From the NCBI GenBank assembly GCA_013297885.1, contig JAAFIR010000011.1, forward strand, positions 1 to 64,000: 64,000 nt of DNA. The letters are read 5' to 3'. This document shows positions 26,300-36,121 of the stretch, piece after piece. This DNA comes from Leptospirales bacterium. GTDB taxonomy: Bacteria; Spirochaetota; Leptospiria; Leptospirales; Leptospiraceae. The notes beneath the pieces are model-generated. The model had not been told where the DNA came from, ran no database searches, and worked only from the letters and a program-made list of their open reading frames with translations. The number at the start of each line of letters is the position of its first letter. The stretch's first letter is position 1. Both the position numbers and the translations under genes were made by a program.

Positions 26300-28459
26300 A
26301 TGGAAAGAAAACAAATTATCCCAAACACAGAAATCGAAAAATTTGCCCTTGAAATAGATGCAATTTATTCTGATGCAAAATCAAAAGTTGGTATGGAAGA
26401 TTTAGAGCATATCAAAAGCATTGCAGATCTTTCAAAAACTCTAGAACAGACAGGTAGAACTTTGATCCATGTTTCTTCTGACCCAGTAACTTGGGGTGTG
26501 GGAGTTTTGGCTCTTGGTTATCATTATCTTTTGGAATTTACTGAGCTTGGTCATAATATTTTACATGGTCAATATGATTCAATCCCCGGTAACACAGAAG
26601 TAACCTCTACAAATTGGATCTGGGATAATACTATGGATGAAGAAGATTGGAAATTTGAACACCATATGGTTCATCATCCTTTTACAAATATAATTGGTAA
26701 AGACAATGATTTTGGTTTTTTGGTTTATAGAGCAAGTGCTGAACAAAAATGGAGACTTTATCATTTATTTCAATTACCTTTGATTACCCTTCAGCCATTA
26801 GTAAATACTTTTTTCTTTCCTTGGTATGTTGCAACATCGAGAGCTTTATCTGAATCTAGAGATGTTTATAGTTTACAAACTTATCTTCCTGCTTTAAAAA
26901 AATTAACTGAACATTTTTTTAAAAACTATATCTTGTACCCTTTGATGCCCGGTGCAAGTTATTCAAAAGTAGCCTTAGGAAATTTTTTAGCAAAACTGTT
27001 TCAGAATACATATCTTGAAATGATTCTAGCAATTTCTCATCTTCACAAAGAAGCATACACATTTCCTGATTCAGATGGAGAAACAAAAGGAGAATATTAC
27101 TTAAGACAAATTTTATCAACTTGTAATTTTGAATCTGATAGAGATACAATTTATCATATTGTTTATGGTGGAATCAACACTCATATTGAACATCATCTTT
27201 TTCCAGACCTTCCACCAAATCGATTGAGAGAAGTTGCTCCAAAAGTGAAAGCAGTTTGTGATAAATATTCTATTCCTTATCGAAACGGAAGTTTTTTTGG
27301 TCAATTTTTTGAAGTTATACAAAATGTAATTATCCATTCATTTCCAATTGAACCATCAGATAATGGAGATATTTTTTCTTTATTTCAAAGACCTGCAGTT
27401 TTGTTTGATCGAATTAAAAAAGGAACGGAAAGAATGTTCAGTATTTTTAACCAAGATGAATATTCTATTTTTAGTGAATCTAAAATTTTACATATTGAAA
27501 AATTAATTTCAGGGGATGCAATTTCAGTTTCCTTAAAAGTTCCAACTGATTGGGAAGTAGCTTCTTGGAAAGAAGGCTCGTATATTTCGATTCAATTAAA
27601 TGTAAACGGAAAAAAAGTAATTCGTCAATATTCATTAACAAAACCAAGTCTTGTTTCAGATGAGCTTCATATCACAATTAAAAAAGTTAAAAATGGTTTG
27701 TTTTCTAATTTTGTAATAGAGAATCTAAAAGTAGGAGACAAACTGAAAATTATTGGAAAACCAAAAGGTGATTTTCATTTAATTGAATCGAATTTACAAA
27801 AAGTTTTTATTGTTGCAGGTGTGGGTATCACTCCAATTTTAAGTATGATTGAAAAATTAAATTTTGATAAAAATTTAAAATCTGCTACTTTAATTTATTT
27901 TAATATCGCTCCTGAAAAAACTTTGTATAAAAATGAATTAGAAAGTTTTTCCAAAAAAGGTCTTAATGTAAAATTTTATTTTGATTTTTTAAACAAAGAA
28001 AATGAAAAAGAAAATTTTAAAGAAGAAAAATTCTCCAAAAAAATTTTTGAATCATTAGATTTAACAAATTCTGAATTTTATATTTGTGCACCTGAATCAA
28101 TGATTGAAGAAACAAGATCAATTCTAAAAGATTTTAGTGTAAAAAAAGAAAATATTCTTTCTGAAAAATTTTCAGCTACTAAAATTTTAAAAACCAAAGA
28201 AAGAGAAAGTATCACTCATAAATTAATATTAGCAAAATCTAATAAAGAAGTTATGATTAATGAAAACACTACTCTTCTTGAAGCAATTGAATCTTGTGGA
28301 ATTGAAATCACATCTGGTTGTAGACAAGGTCTTTGTAAATCTTGTCAGGTTCAAAAAAGATCAGGAGTTCATGAAACAAATGAAATTGAATATGCAATTC
28401 AAAATAGAATCACTACTTGTAATGCAGTTGCGAAATCTGACTTGATTTTAGATATTTAA
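26300..28459 (+). CDS. Self-contained fatty acid desaturase: desaturase, FAD/NAD reductase, 2Fe-2S ferredoxin
   Basis: 719 residues in three parts. Residues 1-370 are a membrane fatty-acid desaturase with the three His boxes: HNILH (near 85), HHMVHH (near 121), HIEHH (near 294). Residues about 395-635 form a ferredoxin-NADP-reductase fold: RQYSLTKP binds FAD, and VFIVAGVGITPILSMI starts the NAD part. Residues 645-719 are a plant-type ferredoxin, CRQGLCKSC plus a last Cys in ITTCNAV. Electrons would pass from NAD(P)H to the di-iron site within one chain. No Shine-Dalgarno is visible; the leader is very short. Controlled by the divergent TetR gene. Confidence 0.85.
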   Translation: MERKQIIPNTEIEKFALEIDAIYSDAKSKVGMEDLEHIKSIADLSKTLEQTGRTLIHVSSDPVTWGVGVLALGYHYLLEFTELGHNILHGQYDSIPGNTEVTSTNWIWDNTMDEEDWKFEHHMVHHPFTNIIGKDNDFGFLVYRASAEQKWRLYHLFQLPLITLQPLVNTFFFPWYVATSRALSESRDVYSLQTYLPALKKLTEHFFKNYILYPLMPGASYSKVALGNFLAKLFQNTYLEMILAISHLHKEAYTFPDSDGETKGEYYLRQILSTCNFESDRDTIYHIVYGGINTHIEHHLFPDLPPNRLREVAPKVKAVCDKYSIPYRNGSFFGQFFEVIQNVIIHSFPIEPSDNGDIFSLFQRPAVLFDRIKKGTERMFSIFNQDEYSIFSESKILHIEKLISGDAISVSLKVPTDWEVASWKEGSYISIQLNVNGKKVIRQYSLTKPSLVSDELHITIKKVKNGLFSNFVIENLKVGDKLKIIGKPKGDFHLIESNLQKVFIVAGVGITPILSMIEKLNFDKNLKSATLIYFNIAPEKTLYKNELESFSKKGLNVKFYFDFLNKENEKENFKEEKFSKKIFESLDLTNSEFYICAPESMIEETRSILKDFSVKKENILSEKFSATKILKTKERESITHKLILAKSNKEVMINENTTLLEAIESCGIEITSGCRQGLCKSCQVQKRSGVHETNEIEYAIQNRITTCNAVAKSDLILDI

Positions 28460-29368
28460 AAAAATTGCTTTTAAATCAGATGGTTCTTCTGAAATGATTT
28501 TTAATTCTTTTTTTAAAAATGGATGTACTAAACGGATGGAATGGGCATGTAAAGCTTGCCTATTTAATCCAAGTTCAGATTTTCTATTTCCAGTTTTTAT
28601 AAATTCTAAGAAGTTTTTTTCATTAAGTCCATAAATCAAGTCCCCAATTAATGGAAATCCAGTTGAATAAAGACTTGCTCTGATTTGGTGAGTTCTTCCT
28701 GTAATTGGACTGGCAAGTATTTTTGAGATAGAGTTTTTAGTTTCAATTAATGAAAAAATTGTTTCACAAAAAATGGAATTCTCAAATTCTTCATTAGAAA
28801 ATTTTTGTTTTTTTCTTAACTCACTTTTTTCATCTTTTCCAATAAAACCTTTTAAATGAAGATAAGGAGGAAAATTTCCATACACATAAACAAAATATTC
28901 TTTTGAAATTTTTCGATATTCTATTAGTTTTGAAAATTCTCTTGCAGCATTTGAATTTTTTGCAAACAAAACAATTCCTGATGTTTCTCTATCTATTCTA
29001 TGAATTAAATATTCAAAAACTAAATTTTTTTCTTGTAACAAAGCTGATAGATGATTGTTTTTATATCTTCCAGCAGAATGAACTGGTAAGTCAGCAGGTT
29101 TATCTACAACAAAACAAAATTCATCTTCATAAATAATTTTGAAGTTTCTATTTACTTCTGGTTCAATAAAATCAATTTGAAAATGAATTGTATCATTTAG
29201 TTTAACAATTGAATTTGAATATGCTAGAGTTTCATTTAAAATCAAATTTCCTTTTTCAATTTCTACAAGCCATCTAGATTCAGAAAAATAAGTAAATTTG
29301 TTAGTTAAAAATTCTAGTAAAGTTTGTGGAGAAATTGGACTTTTTATTTTATAAGAAAATTTTTGCAT
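28448..29368 (-). CDS. RluA/RluD-family pseudouridine synthase
   Basis: 306 residues. Isomerises uridine in rRNA or tRNA. Catalytic motif LIHRIDRETSGIVLFAKN with the active Asp; later ITGRTHQIRASLYSTG and HAHSIRL are typical. The N-terminal 70 residues are S4-like. Which of RluA/C/D it corresponds to cannot be decided. The end overlaps the convergent desaturase by 12 bases. Confidence 0.85.
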   Translation of the reverse strand: MQKFSYKIKSPISPQTLLEFLTNKFTYFSESRWLVEIEKGNLILNETLAYSNSIVKLNDTIHFQIDFIEPEVNRNFKIIYEDEFCFVVDKPADLPVHSAGRYKNNHLSALLQEKNLVFEYLIHRIDRETSGIVLFAKNSNAAREFSKLIEYRKISKEYFVYVYGNFPPYLHLKGFIGKDEKSELRKKQKFSNEEFENSIFCETIFSLIETKNSISKILASPITGRTHQIRASLYSTGFPLIGDLIYGLNEKNFLEFIKTGNRKSELGLNRQALHAHSIRLVHPFLKKELKIISEEPSDLKAIFLNI

Positions 29369-29377
29369 ATACGGCTC

Positions 29378-29571
29378 GCGAAAGTGATTGACTCGGTGTC
29401 AAAAAATTGCAAATGCAATTTTTTGACATGAGAGGAAAGCACGGTTTTTCCCATCATATAAAAAAGTTGAATTAAGAATGTAAAATGGAAATTTTAAAAT
29501 GAAAATTTCCTCATTAAATTTTTCATTTTGCATTCTAAATTCCAAAGCTGTGCTTTGGGAAAAATTCGCCC
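29378..29571 (+). repeat. Dispersed three-arm repeat, copy 5
   Basis: Outer helix GCGAA (29378-29382) with TTCGC (29565-29569). Inner GTG pairs with CAC (AGTGATTGA / GAAAGCACGG). First-arm base CTC/GAG, then TGTCAAAAAATTGC and complement. Second arm TTTTTCCC/GGGAAAAA, enlarged by an inner AT-rich hairpin (GAATGTAAAATG with CATTTTGCATTC). 3' end 15 bases from the leuS stop. Confidence 0.8.
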
Positions 29572-29585
29572 AAAAGAATATTCTA

Positions 29586-32147
29586 TCAAACAACTACTAA
29601 ATTTACTAATTTTTCTTTTACATAAATTTCTTTTTTTATTGATTTATCTGTTAAAAATGGAATTACTTTTTCTAAAGACTTGGCAGTCGAAATTGCTTCT
29701 GTTTCAGAAATAGTTTTAGAAGCCATAAATTCTCCTCTGATTTTTCCATTCACCTGAACCATAATTTTAATTTCAGTTTCTACTAAATATCTTTCATCAT
29801 ATTTTGGAAAAGAATGATAAGCAAGAGTGGTTTTGTTTCCCAATTTTTCCCAAAGCTCTTCAGAAATATGTGGAGCAAATGAGGATAATAAAAGCACAAA
29901 TGGCTCTAAAATTTTTCTTGGTCTAGTTTCTTTTGGTGTTAGCTCGTTTACAAAAATCATCATCCAGGATATAGCAGTGTTAAAAGAAAAATTTTCTATA
30001 TCTTCAGAAATTTTTTTGATAGTTTTATGTAATAATTTTAAATCATCAGGACTAGGTTCAGTCTCATCCACTTGAAAATTGTTTCCATCTTTGCCGTGAA
30101 ATAATCTCCAAACTCGATTTAAAAAGCGATTTATTCCTTCTACACCTTTTGTGTTCCAAGGTTTAGCTTGATCAAATGGTCCCATGAACATTTCAAATAA
30201 TCTGAGACTATCAGCTCCATGTTCTTTTATCACATCATCAGGGTTTACAACATTTCCAAGAGACTTGGACATTTTTTGTTTGTCTTCAGCTAAAATCAAA
30301 CCTTGGTGTAAAAGTTTTTTAAATGGCTCTTCTGTGGAAACAATTCCTAAATCAAAAAGAACTTTATGCCAAAAACGAGAATAAAGCAAATGAAGAACAG
30401 CGTGCTCTGCACCACCAACATACAAATCCACAGACATCCATTTTTTTTCTAAACTGGAATCACATAATGTGTTTGAATTTTTTGGATCTATAAATCGAAG
30501 ATAATACCAACATGACCCAGCCCATTGAGGCATTGTGTTTGTTTCTCTTCTACCTTTTCCAAATTCAGGATGAGAATATTCCAACCATTCATTAGCATTT
30601 GCTAATGGAGATTCTCCAGAGCCAGAAGATTTAATTTCTTTGAGTTCAGGTAAAATTAATGGAAGTTCAGATTCTGGAATATCTTTTGTAAATCCATCAA
30701 AACTGACAAGAGGCATTGGCTCACCCCAATATCTTTGGCGAGCGAATAACCAATCTCTAAGTTTGTATTGGGTTTTGATGTTTCCAATTTTTTTTGTTTC
30801 TACAAATTCTGAAATTTTTTTAAATGCATCTTTATAATTTAAACCATTCAAATCTAGTTCAGAAGATTTGGAATTGATACAAGTTGAATCTTTGGAATCG
30901 AAAGATTCTTTTTCGATTGAAGGTCCTTCGATTACTTGAATGATTTCTAAATCAAATTTTTTTGCAAATTCAAAATCTCTGGAGTCATGAGCAGGAACAG
31001 CCATAATTGCACCTGTTCCATATGTTGCCAAAACATAATCTGAAATCCAAATTGGAATTTTTTTATCTTTGTTTAATGGATGAATTGCGAAAGACCCCAA
31101 AAACACACCTGTTTTTTCTTTGCTTAGTTCTGTGCGATCTAAATCAGATTTTGTAGAAGAATCTAAAATGTATTTTTCAACTTCTGCTTTTTTTTCTTTA
31201 GATGTTAATTCAGCCACCAGAGGATGTTCTGGGGCTAAAACCAAATAGGTCGCACCAAATAATGTGTCTGGTCTTGTTGTAAATACTCTGATTTTTAGAT
31301 TTGACTCAGAAAAAAAATCTATTTCTAAACCTTCAGACTTACCAATCCAATTTTTTTGCATTTCAAGAGTGGATTCAGGCCAATCTACTAGTTTTAAATC
31401 GTCTAAAAGTCTATCTGCAAAAGAGGTGATTCTCATCATGTATTGGCGAAGTGGTTTTCGAATAACTTTGTAGCCTTTTTCTTTCCACTCTTCAATTTCT
31501 TCATTTGCAAGAACTGTTGCTAGCTCTTCACACCAATTTACAGGAATTTCAGCTTCATAAACTAATCTAAATTTTGCTAAAATTTTTTCTTTTTCAGCTT
31601 CTGAAAAATTTTTCCATTCTTCAGAAGTAAATTTTAATTCATCTGAGCCAATTTTTTCAAATTCTGAAATCAAATTTGTAATTGGTTTTGCTGAATTACT
31701 TTTTTTATCAAAATAGGAATTGTAAATTTTTAAAAAAATTGTCTGTGTCCATTTGTAATAATCTTCATCAGTTGTGGAAATTTCTCTAGACCAGTCATAT
31801 GATAGTCCAATTGATTTAATTTGTTTTCTAAAATTATCTATGTTTTGTTTTGTAGTGATTTTTGGATGAACACCAGTTTTCATTGCGTATTGCTCAGCAG
31901 GTAAACCAAATGCATCCCAGCCCATTGGATGAAGAACTTCAAAATTGTTCATTCGTTTGTATCTACAAATGATATCAGTTGCAGTGTAGCCCATTGGGTG
32001 ACCCACATGAAGACCAGCACCACTTGGGTATGGAAACATATCTAAACAATAAAATTTCTGTTTTGAAGAGTTTATATTCGTTTTAAAAGTTTCGTTCTTC
32101 TCCCAAAACTCTTGCCATTTATTTTCTAACTCTTTGAATGGATACAT
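29586..32147 (-). CDS. leuS: Leucyl-tRNA synthetase
   Basis: 853 residues, class I synthetase charging tRNA-Leu. HIGH region PYPSGAGLHVGHPMGYT, then HPMGWDAFGLPAEQYA; KMSKS as KMSKSLGNVV; editing domain contains TRPDTLFGATYLVLAPEH and the GTGAIMAVPAHDSRD stretch. Full bacterial length with the C-terminal VNGKIRGEF domain. No Shine-Dalgarno is obvious. A small zinc-ribbon gene lies 18 bases upstream on the same strand. Confidence 0.95.
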   Translation of the reverse strand: MYPFKELENKWQEFWEKNETFKTNINSSKQKFYCLDMFPYPSGAGLHVGHPMGYTATDIICRYKRMNNFEVLHPMGWDAFGLPAEQYAMKTGVHPKITTKQNIDNFRKQIKSIGLSYDWSREISTTDEDYYKWTQTIFLKIYNSYFDKKSNSAKPITNLISEFEKIGSDELKFTSEEWKNFSEAEKEKILAKFRLVYEAEIPVNWCEELATVLANEEIEEWKEKGYKVIRKPLRQYMMRITSFADRLLDDLKLVDWPESTLEMQKNWIGKSEGLEIDFFSESNLKIRVFTTRPDTLFGATYLVLAPEHPLVAELTSKEKKAEVEKYILDSSTKSDLDRTELSKEKTGVFLGSFAIHPLNKDKKIPIWISDYVLATYGTGAIMAVPAHDSRDFEFAKKFDLEIIQVIEGPSIEKESFDSKDSTCINSKSSELDLNGLNYKDAFKKISEFVETKKIGNIKTQYKLRDWLFARQRYWGEPMPLVSFDGFTKDIPESELPLILPELKEIKSSGSGESPLANANEWLEYSHPEFGKGRRETNTMPQWAGSCWYYLRFIDPKNSNTLCDSSLEKKWMSVDLYVGGAEHAVLHLLYSRFWHKVLFDLGIVSTEEPFKKLLHQGLILAEDKQKMSKSLGNVVNPDDVIKEHGADSLRLFEMFMGPFDQAKPWNTKGVEGINRFLNRVWRLFHGKDGNNFQVDETEPSPDDLKLLHKTIKKISEDIENFSFNTAISWMMIFVNELTPKETRPRKILEPFVLLLSSFAPHISEELWEKLGNKTTLAYHSFPKYDERYLVETEIKIMVQVNGKIRGEFMASKTISETEAISTAKSLEKVIPFLTDKSIKKEIYVKEKLVNLVVV

Positions 32148-32165
32148 TGTAAATGTTATAAAATT

Positions 32166-32345
32166 TTACTTACGCACTGAGTCTATAATTTTTGTGAAAG
32201 ATTTAAATTCTAACTGTAAACAAGCCCTACAAAAATTTTTTTGGAATAATCTTTTTTCCATTTTTCCACAATTTTGACATTTGTATAATTTTTCAGTTGA
32301 ATGAGATAGATTTAGTTCTAGTTGCACATGTTTCTGTTTTTTCAT
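32166..32345 (-). CDS. Small zinc-ribbon-like protein
   Basis: 59 residues. Two CxxC pairs (YKCQNCGK and FCRACL) separated by about 13 residues suggest a zinc ribbon or knuckle. Rest is basic. A TTG at 32348 precedes the ATG chosen at 32345. Probably co-transcribed with leuS. Function unknown. Confidence 0.55.
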   Translation of the reverse strand: MKKQKHVQLELNLSHSTEKLYKCQNCGKMEKRLFQKNFCRACLQLEFKSFTKIIDSVRK

Positions 32346-32348
32346 CAA

Positions 32349-32830
32349 ACACTCTTCTTCTAACTTCTTTACATCACTGTAAATAAGTTGGAAATAAATT
32401 CCTTAACAATAAAAAATCTTTCTATGTAAGGAATTACTTAATATTTTTTTTATCTTCATAGGTCAAAAGTATTATCTTCAAAGTTCGTCATTTTTTAAAA
32501 AAAAATTTCATTTTTTTTTAATACTTTTTTTTTATTTTTTTTAAAAAAAATATTAGAACAGGAATGAAACTTTTTTTTCATATTTATAATTTCAAATATT
32601 ATAATCTAGAAATATTTGAATATTAGTATATTAAAATACTCTAATATTATTAATTATCTTTTTTAGTTTTTTAAATTTTAATTTTCAAAGCTCTAGTAGA
32701 ACTTTTATGCAATTAGAAATAAAAAATTTTAAAAAATTTTGTAGATTGACTTTTTTGATTTAATATTTTTATTTTATTTTTTGGAATATATCGTTAATTT
32801 TAATAAAATAACAAAAAAAGGAATTACTTT
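32349..32830. other. Very AT-rich intergenic region with a hairpin and a short direct repeat
   Basis: No gene. AATTCCTTA (32397-32405) pairs with TAAGGAATT (32427-32435), followed by a T run. AAGGAATTACTT occurs at 32428-32439 and again at 32818-32829, where it is the ribosome-binding site of the serine hydrolase. The middle is A/T homopolymers. It should hold the divergent promoters for leuS and the hydrolase. Confidence 0.35.
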
Positions 32831-34042
32831 ATGAAAAATTATTCATCGAAAGCACTTATGAAAAAATTGAAATTCTCAAAAAGAAATTTTAGTTTAAGTT
32901 TGATTCTTCTTTTTTCATTTTGTTCTATTCAAACAAAAGAAGATGGAATCAAAAAAATTGAAGACCAATTTCAAAAAACTTTTAAAGAAATGAACTATTC
33001 CAAATCAGCAAATCTATTCATTCATTCAGAAAAATTAAAAATCAATCTTCAGAAATCTCTTGGTTTTATTGATTCTGAAAATAAAATTCCTGCAAAACTT
33101 GACCAAGCATTTCACACTGCTAGCATTGGAAAAATTTTCACTGCAAGTTTGATTTTTAAATTAATTGAAGAAAAAAAATTAAACTTAAATGATAAAATCA
33201 ATAAATACTTAGATGAAAAAACTTTAAAAGATTTATTTGTATTTGAAAACAAAGACTATTTTAATGAAGTTAGTGTTGACCATTTACTCACTCATAAATC
33301 TGGAATTAATGATTATCTAGAAAGTAGTGGAAATAATCCAAATTCCATGCTAAATAAAATTATTTCAGAGCCAGATACTTTTTGGACACCAGAAAAAATT
33401 TTAGATTATACCCGAAAAAATTTAAAAGCAGTTTCTAGACCAAATGAAAAGTTTTTTTATTCAGATACAGGTTATATTTTACTTGGACTGATTTTAGAAA
33501 AAATTGAAAAAAAATCTTTTGAAGAAATTTTAAAAATTAGAATTCTAAAACCATTTGGTTTAAATGAAACTTATATGTACTTTCGATCAGAGCCAATTTC
33601 CAAAAAACCAAACCAAGTTTCAAAAATGTTCCTTGGTGAAAAAGATGTCACTGGTTTTAAATCCATTTCAATGGACTGGGCTGGTGGTGGATTAATTTCT
33701 ACAACTGAAGATTTATTTCGATTTCAAAAAGCTTTAGTAGAAGGAAAAATTATTTCCAAAGAAAATTTAAAATCAATGGAAGGCTCAGAACATTTTCATG
33801 CAATGATCTATTATGGAAAAGGTTTGATGAGTTTAAAATTTAATGAGATAAGTTTTTTAATTCCAAAACTTCCTGTTCTAATTGGACATTCGGGTTTACT
33901 TTCTACATTGATGTTTTATATTCCAGAATATGATACTCATATCATTGCAAATTTTGGCTCTACTGGAGATGTCGAAAAAAGTTTTGAAATGCTAGTTTGG
34001 ATCACATTAACTTTAAAAGAAATTGATAGTTTAAAAAAATAA
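32831..34042 (+). CDS. Beta-lactamase-family serine hydrolase, lipoprotein
   Basis: 403 residues. N-terminal basic region and lipobox-like LLFSFCSIQ. Class C/PBP4-like fold: SxxK as TASIGKIFTA, YxN-like FFYSDTGYILLG (Tyr-Ser-Asp), and HxG as LIGHSGLLSTLM. Such periplasmic proteins are often esterases or D-amino-acid peptidases and not resistance enzymes. AAGGA site eight bases before the ATG. Confidence 0.75.
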   Translation: MKNYSSKALMKKLKFSKRNFSLSLILLFSFCSIQTKEDGIKKIEDQFQKTFKEMNYSKSANLFIHSEKLKINLQKSLGFIDSENKIPAKLDQAFHTASIGKIFTASLIFKLIEEKKLNLNDKINKYLDEKTLKDLFVFENKDYFNEVSVDHLLTHKSGINDYLESSGNNPNSMLNKIISEPDTFWTPEKILDYTRKNLKAVSRPNEKFFYSDTGYILLGLILEKIEKKSFEEILKIRILKPFGLNETYMYFRSEPISKKPNQVSKMFLGEKDVTGFKSISMDWAGGGLISTTEDLFRFQKALVEGKIISKENLKSMEGSEHFHAMIYYGKGLMSLKFNEISFLIPKLPVLIGHSGLLSTLMFYIPEYDTHIIANFGSTGDVEKSFEMLVWITLTLKEIDSLKK

Positions 34043-34085
34043 TTCTCAGAAATTTTTTTACACAAATTCGATTTCTAAACACGAT

Positions 34086-34207
34086 GCGAAAGTGATTGAA
34101 GCGTTTCTTAAAACATTGGGTTGCAACCCACTGTTTTAAGAAGTAGCAAAAAGCACGGTTTTTTATCGGAGACTGAGGCTCTCGAAGTCCCGATAAAAAA
34201 TTCGCCC
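34086..34207 (+). repeat. Dispersed three-arm repeat, copy 6
   Basis: Outer GCGAA (34086-34090) with TTCGC (34201-34205). Inner GTG/CAC. First arm TTCTTAAAACA with TGTTTTAAGAA, enclosing GGGTTGCAACCC. Second arm TTTTTTATCGG against CCGATAAAAAA. Sits between convergent gene ends; 3' end 11 bases from the cysA stop. Both T tracts make it terminator-like. Confidence 0.8.
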
Positions 34208-34217
34208 AAAAAAAAAA

Positions 34218-35294
34218 CTAAATAGAAAAATCTTGATCTTCTACAGAAAATATTTTTGTTTCTTTTGGACTCACAAAAACCACATCTGATTTTTTAATTC
34301 CCATACTTTTATATTTTTCTGTAGGAATTTCTACTAAGATTGCTTGGTTCTGTTCATCAACTAATTCTATTTTGACGTTTGAACCTGAAGGACTGATATG
34401 ATCAATTTTTCCTTTTGAAATTGTGTTCTCTTTTTTTTCTAAACTAATTTCAAAATGATGTGGACGAATATAAATATAAACTTCGTTGTTAATGGATTTG
34501 GTTTCATCTGCTTCTTTAATTTCAATTTCACCTAGATAAAGTTTTCCATTTTCCACTCTACCTCGAAACAAATTTACATTTCCCAAAAAATTGTACACAA
34601 AAGGAGAAGCAGGATTGGTGTACACTTCTTCAGGAGTTCCAACTTGTTCAATTTTACCTTGGTTCATTAGCACAACTCTATCTGAAACTTCGAGAGCTTC
34701 TTCTTGGTCATGTGTTACAAAAACTGAAGTGACATGAATTTCATCATGAAGTTTTCTCAGCCATCTGCGAAGCTCTTTTCTCACTTGTGCATCTAGTGCT
34801 CCAAATGGTTCATCTAATAGTAAAATTTTGGGTTCAACTGCGAGTGCTCTTGCAAGTGCAACTCTTTGTCTTTGTCCCCCAGATAGCTCAGAAGGAAATC
34901 TATCTTTTAATTGTTCTAACTTTACTAATTTTAAAAGAGACATCACTTTTTCATTTATTTCATCTTTACTGGGTCTAAATTTTTTTGGTTTTACTTCAAG
35001 ACCAAATGCAATATTTTCAAATACTCTCATATGTTTAAACAAAGCATAATGTTGAAATACAAATCCAACTTCTCTTTCAGAAATTTTTTTTTCAGCTTTG
35101 TCTTCCCCTGAAAATAAAATCGAGCCACTGTCTGGAGTTTCAAGTCCAGCAATCATTCTAAGCAAAGTAGTTTTTCCACAACCAGAAGGACCAAGGAGTG
35201 CAACAAGTTCACCTTCCTTAATTTTTAAATTTAAGTTTTTGATTACATGAAATTTACCAAAATACTTATCAAGATTTATTATATCAATGCTCAT
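34218..35294 (-). CDS. cysA: Sulfate/thiosulfate ABC importer ATPase
   Basis: 358 residues. Walker [15 protein letters not shown], signature [14 protein letters not shown], Walker [14 protein letters not shown], and a C-terminal TOBE-like domain. Its placement after two CysT/CysW-type permeases identifies the substrate as sulfate (or thiosulfate, or related oxyanion). Overlaps cysW by four bases. The periplasmic binding protein (Sbp/CysP) is not in the window. Confidence 0.9.
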   Translation of the reverse strand: MSIDIINLDKYFGKFHVIKNLNLKIKEGELVALLGPSGCGKTTLLRMIAGLETPDSGSILFSGEDKAEKKISEREVGFVFQHYALFKHMRVFENIAFGLEVKPKKFRPSKDEINEKVMSLLKLVKLEQLKDRFPSELSGGQRQRVALARALAVEPKILLLDEPFGALDAQVRKELRRWLRKLHDEIHVTSVFVTHDQEEALEVSDRVVLMNQGKIEQVGTPEEVYTNPASPFVYNFLGNVNLFRGRVENGKLYLGEIEIKEADETKSINNEVYIYIRPHHFEISLEKKENTISKGKIDHISPSGSNVKIELVDEQNQAILVEIPTEKYKSMGIKKSDVVFVSPKETKIFSVEDQDFSI

Positions 35295-36121
35295 TCCCTG
35301 CTAGTCCTTTTTGTTAAATAGGATAAAATTTCTTTTAAAATTAATGTGATAATTGCACCAAAAGTTAAAATGGAAGCAACTGCAAATGCTCCCACATAAT
35401 TGTATTCGTTGTACAAAATTTCTACATGAAGTGGAATTGTATTTGTCAGTCCACGGATATGACCAGACACAACAGACACTGCACCAAATTCTCCCAAAGC
35501 TCTCGCATTACATAAAATCACACCATACAAAATTCCCCATTTGATATTTGGTAATGTTACTTTAAAAAACATTTTGAGTGGACTCGCACCAAGAATTAAA
35601 GCTGCCTCTTCTTCTTCAGAGCCAAGACTTTGCATAATTGGAACAAGCTCACGAGCAATAAATGGAAATGTTACAAAAATAGTGACCAAAATAATTCCAG
35701 GTGTAGCAAAAATAATTTTTATATCTTTGGAATTTAGATATTCACCAAAATACCCATTTGATCCAAAAATCAAAACATATATAAGACCTGAAATAATAGG
35801 TGAAACTGAAAATGGAATATCAATCAAACTGATTAAAATATTTTTTCCAATAAAATCAAAACGTGCAATACACCAAGATGCAAATATTCCAAAAATCAAA
35901 TTTAATGGAATTGTAAATAGCACTGTTAAAAAACTTAGTTTAATTGCTTTGATTGAATTTTCTTCTGTGATTGATTCTAAATAATAAGCCAAACCTTTTT
36001 CGATTGCATAATAAAATACAGAAAATAGTGGAAGAATAATTAACACTGACATAAACAAAATACAAAGGCTGATTAAAACATATTTGGTGAGTTTAGATTC
36101 AGAAGTGTTTAAATTTTTCAT
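35291..36121 (-). CDS. cysW: Sulfate ABC importer permease CysW
   Basis: 276 residues, six membrane helices. EAA loop: [20 protein letters not shown] with the following [11 protein letters not shown]. CysW-type ending [17 protein letters not shown]. Heterodimer partner of the upstream CysT. Four-base overlaps on both sides show tight operon coupling. Confidence 0.9.
   Translation of the reverse strand: MKNLNTSESKLTKYVLISLCILFMSVLIILPLFSVFYYAIEKGLAYYLESITEENSIKAIKLSFLTVLFTIPLNLIFGIFASWCIARFDFIGKNILISLIDIPFSVSPIISGLIYVLIFGSNGYFGEYLNSKDIKIIFATPGIILVTIFVTFPFIARELVPIMQSLGSEEEEAALILGASPLKMFFKVTLPNIKWGILYGVILCNARALGEFGAVSVVSGHIRGLTNTIPLHVEILYNEYNYVGAFAVASILTFGAIITLILKEILSYLTKRTSRE

Noticed and set aside
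29399-29593. Minus-strand 64-residue frame
   Set aside because: It lies wholly in repeat copy 5 and reads low-complexity; not a gene.
32831-34042. Serine hydrolase as an antibiotic-resistance beta-lactamase
   Set aside because: The SxxK and HxG fit the broad family, but YSD in place of YAN/YSN and the lipoprotein form point to a general esterase/peptidase-like protein.
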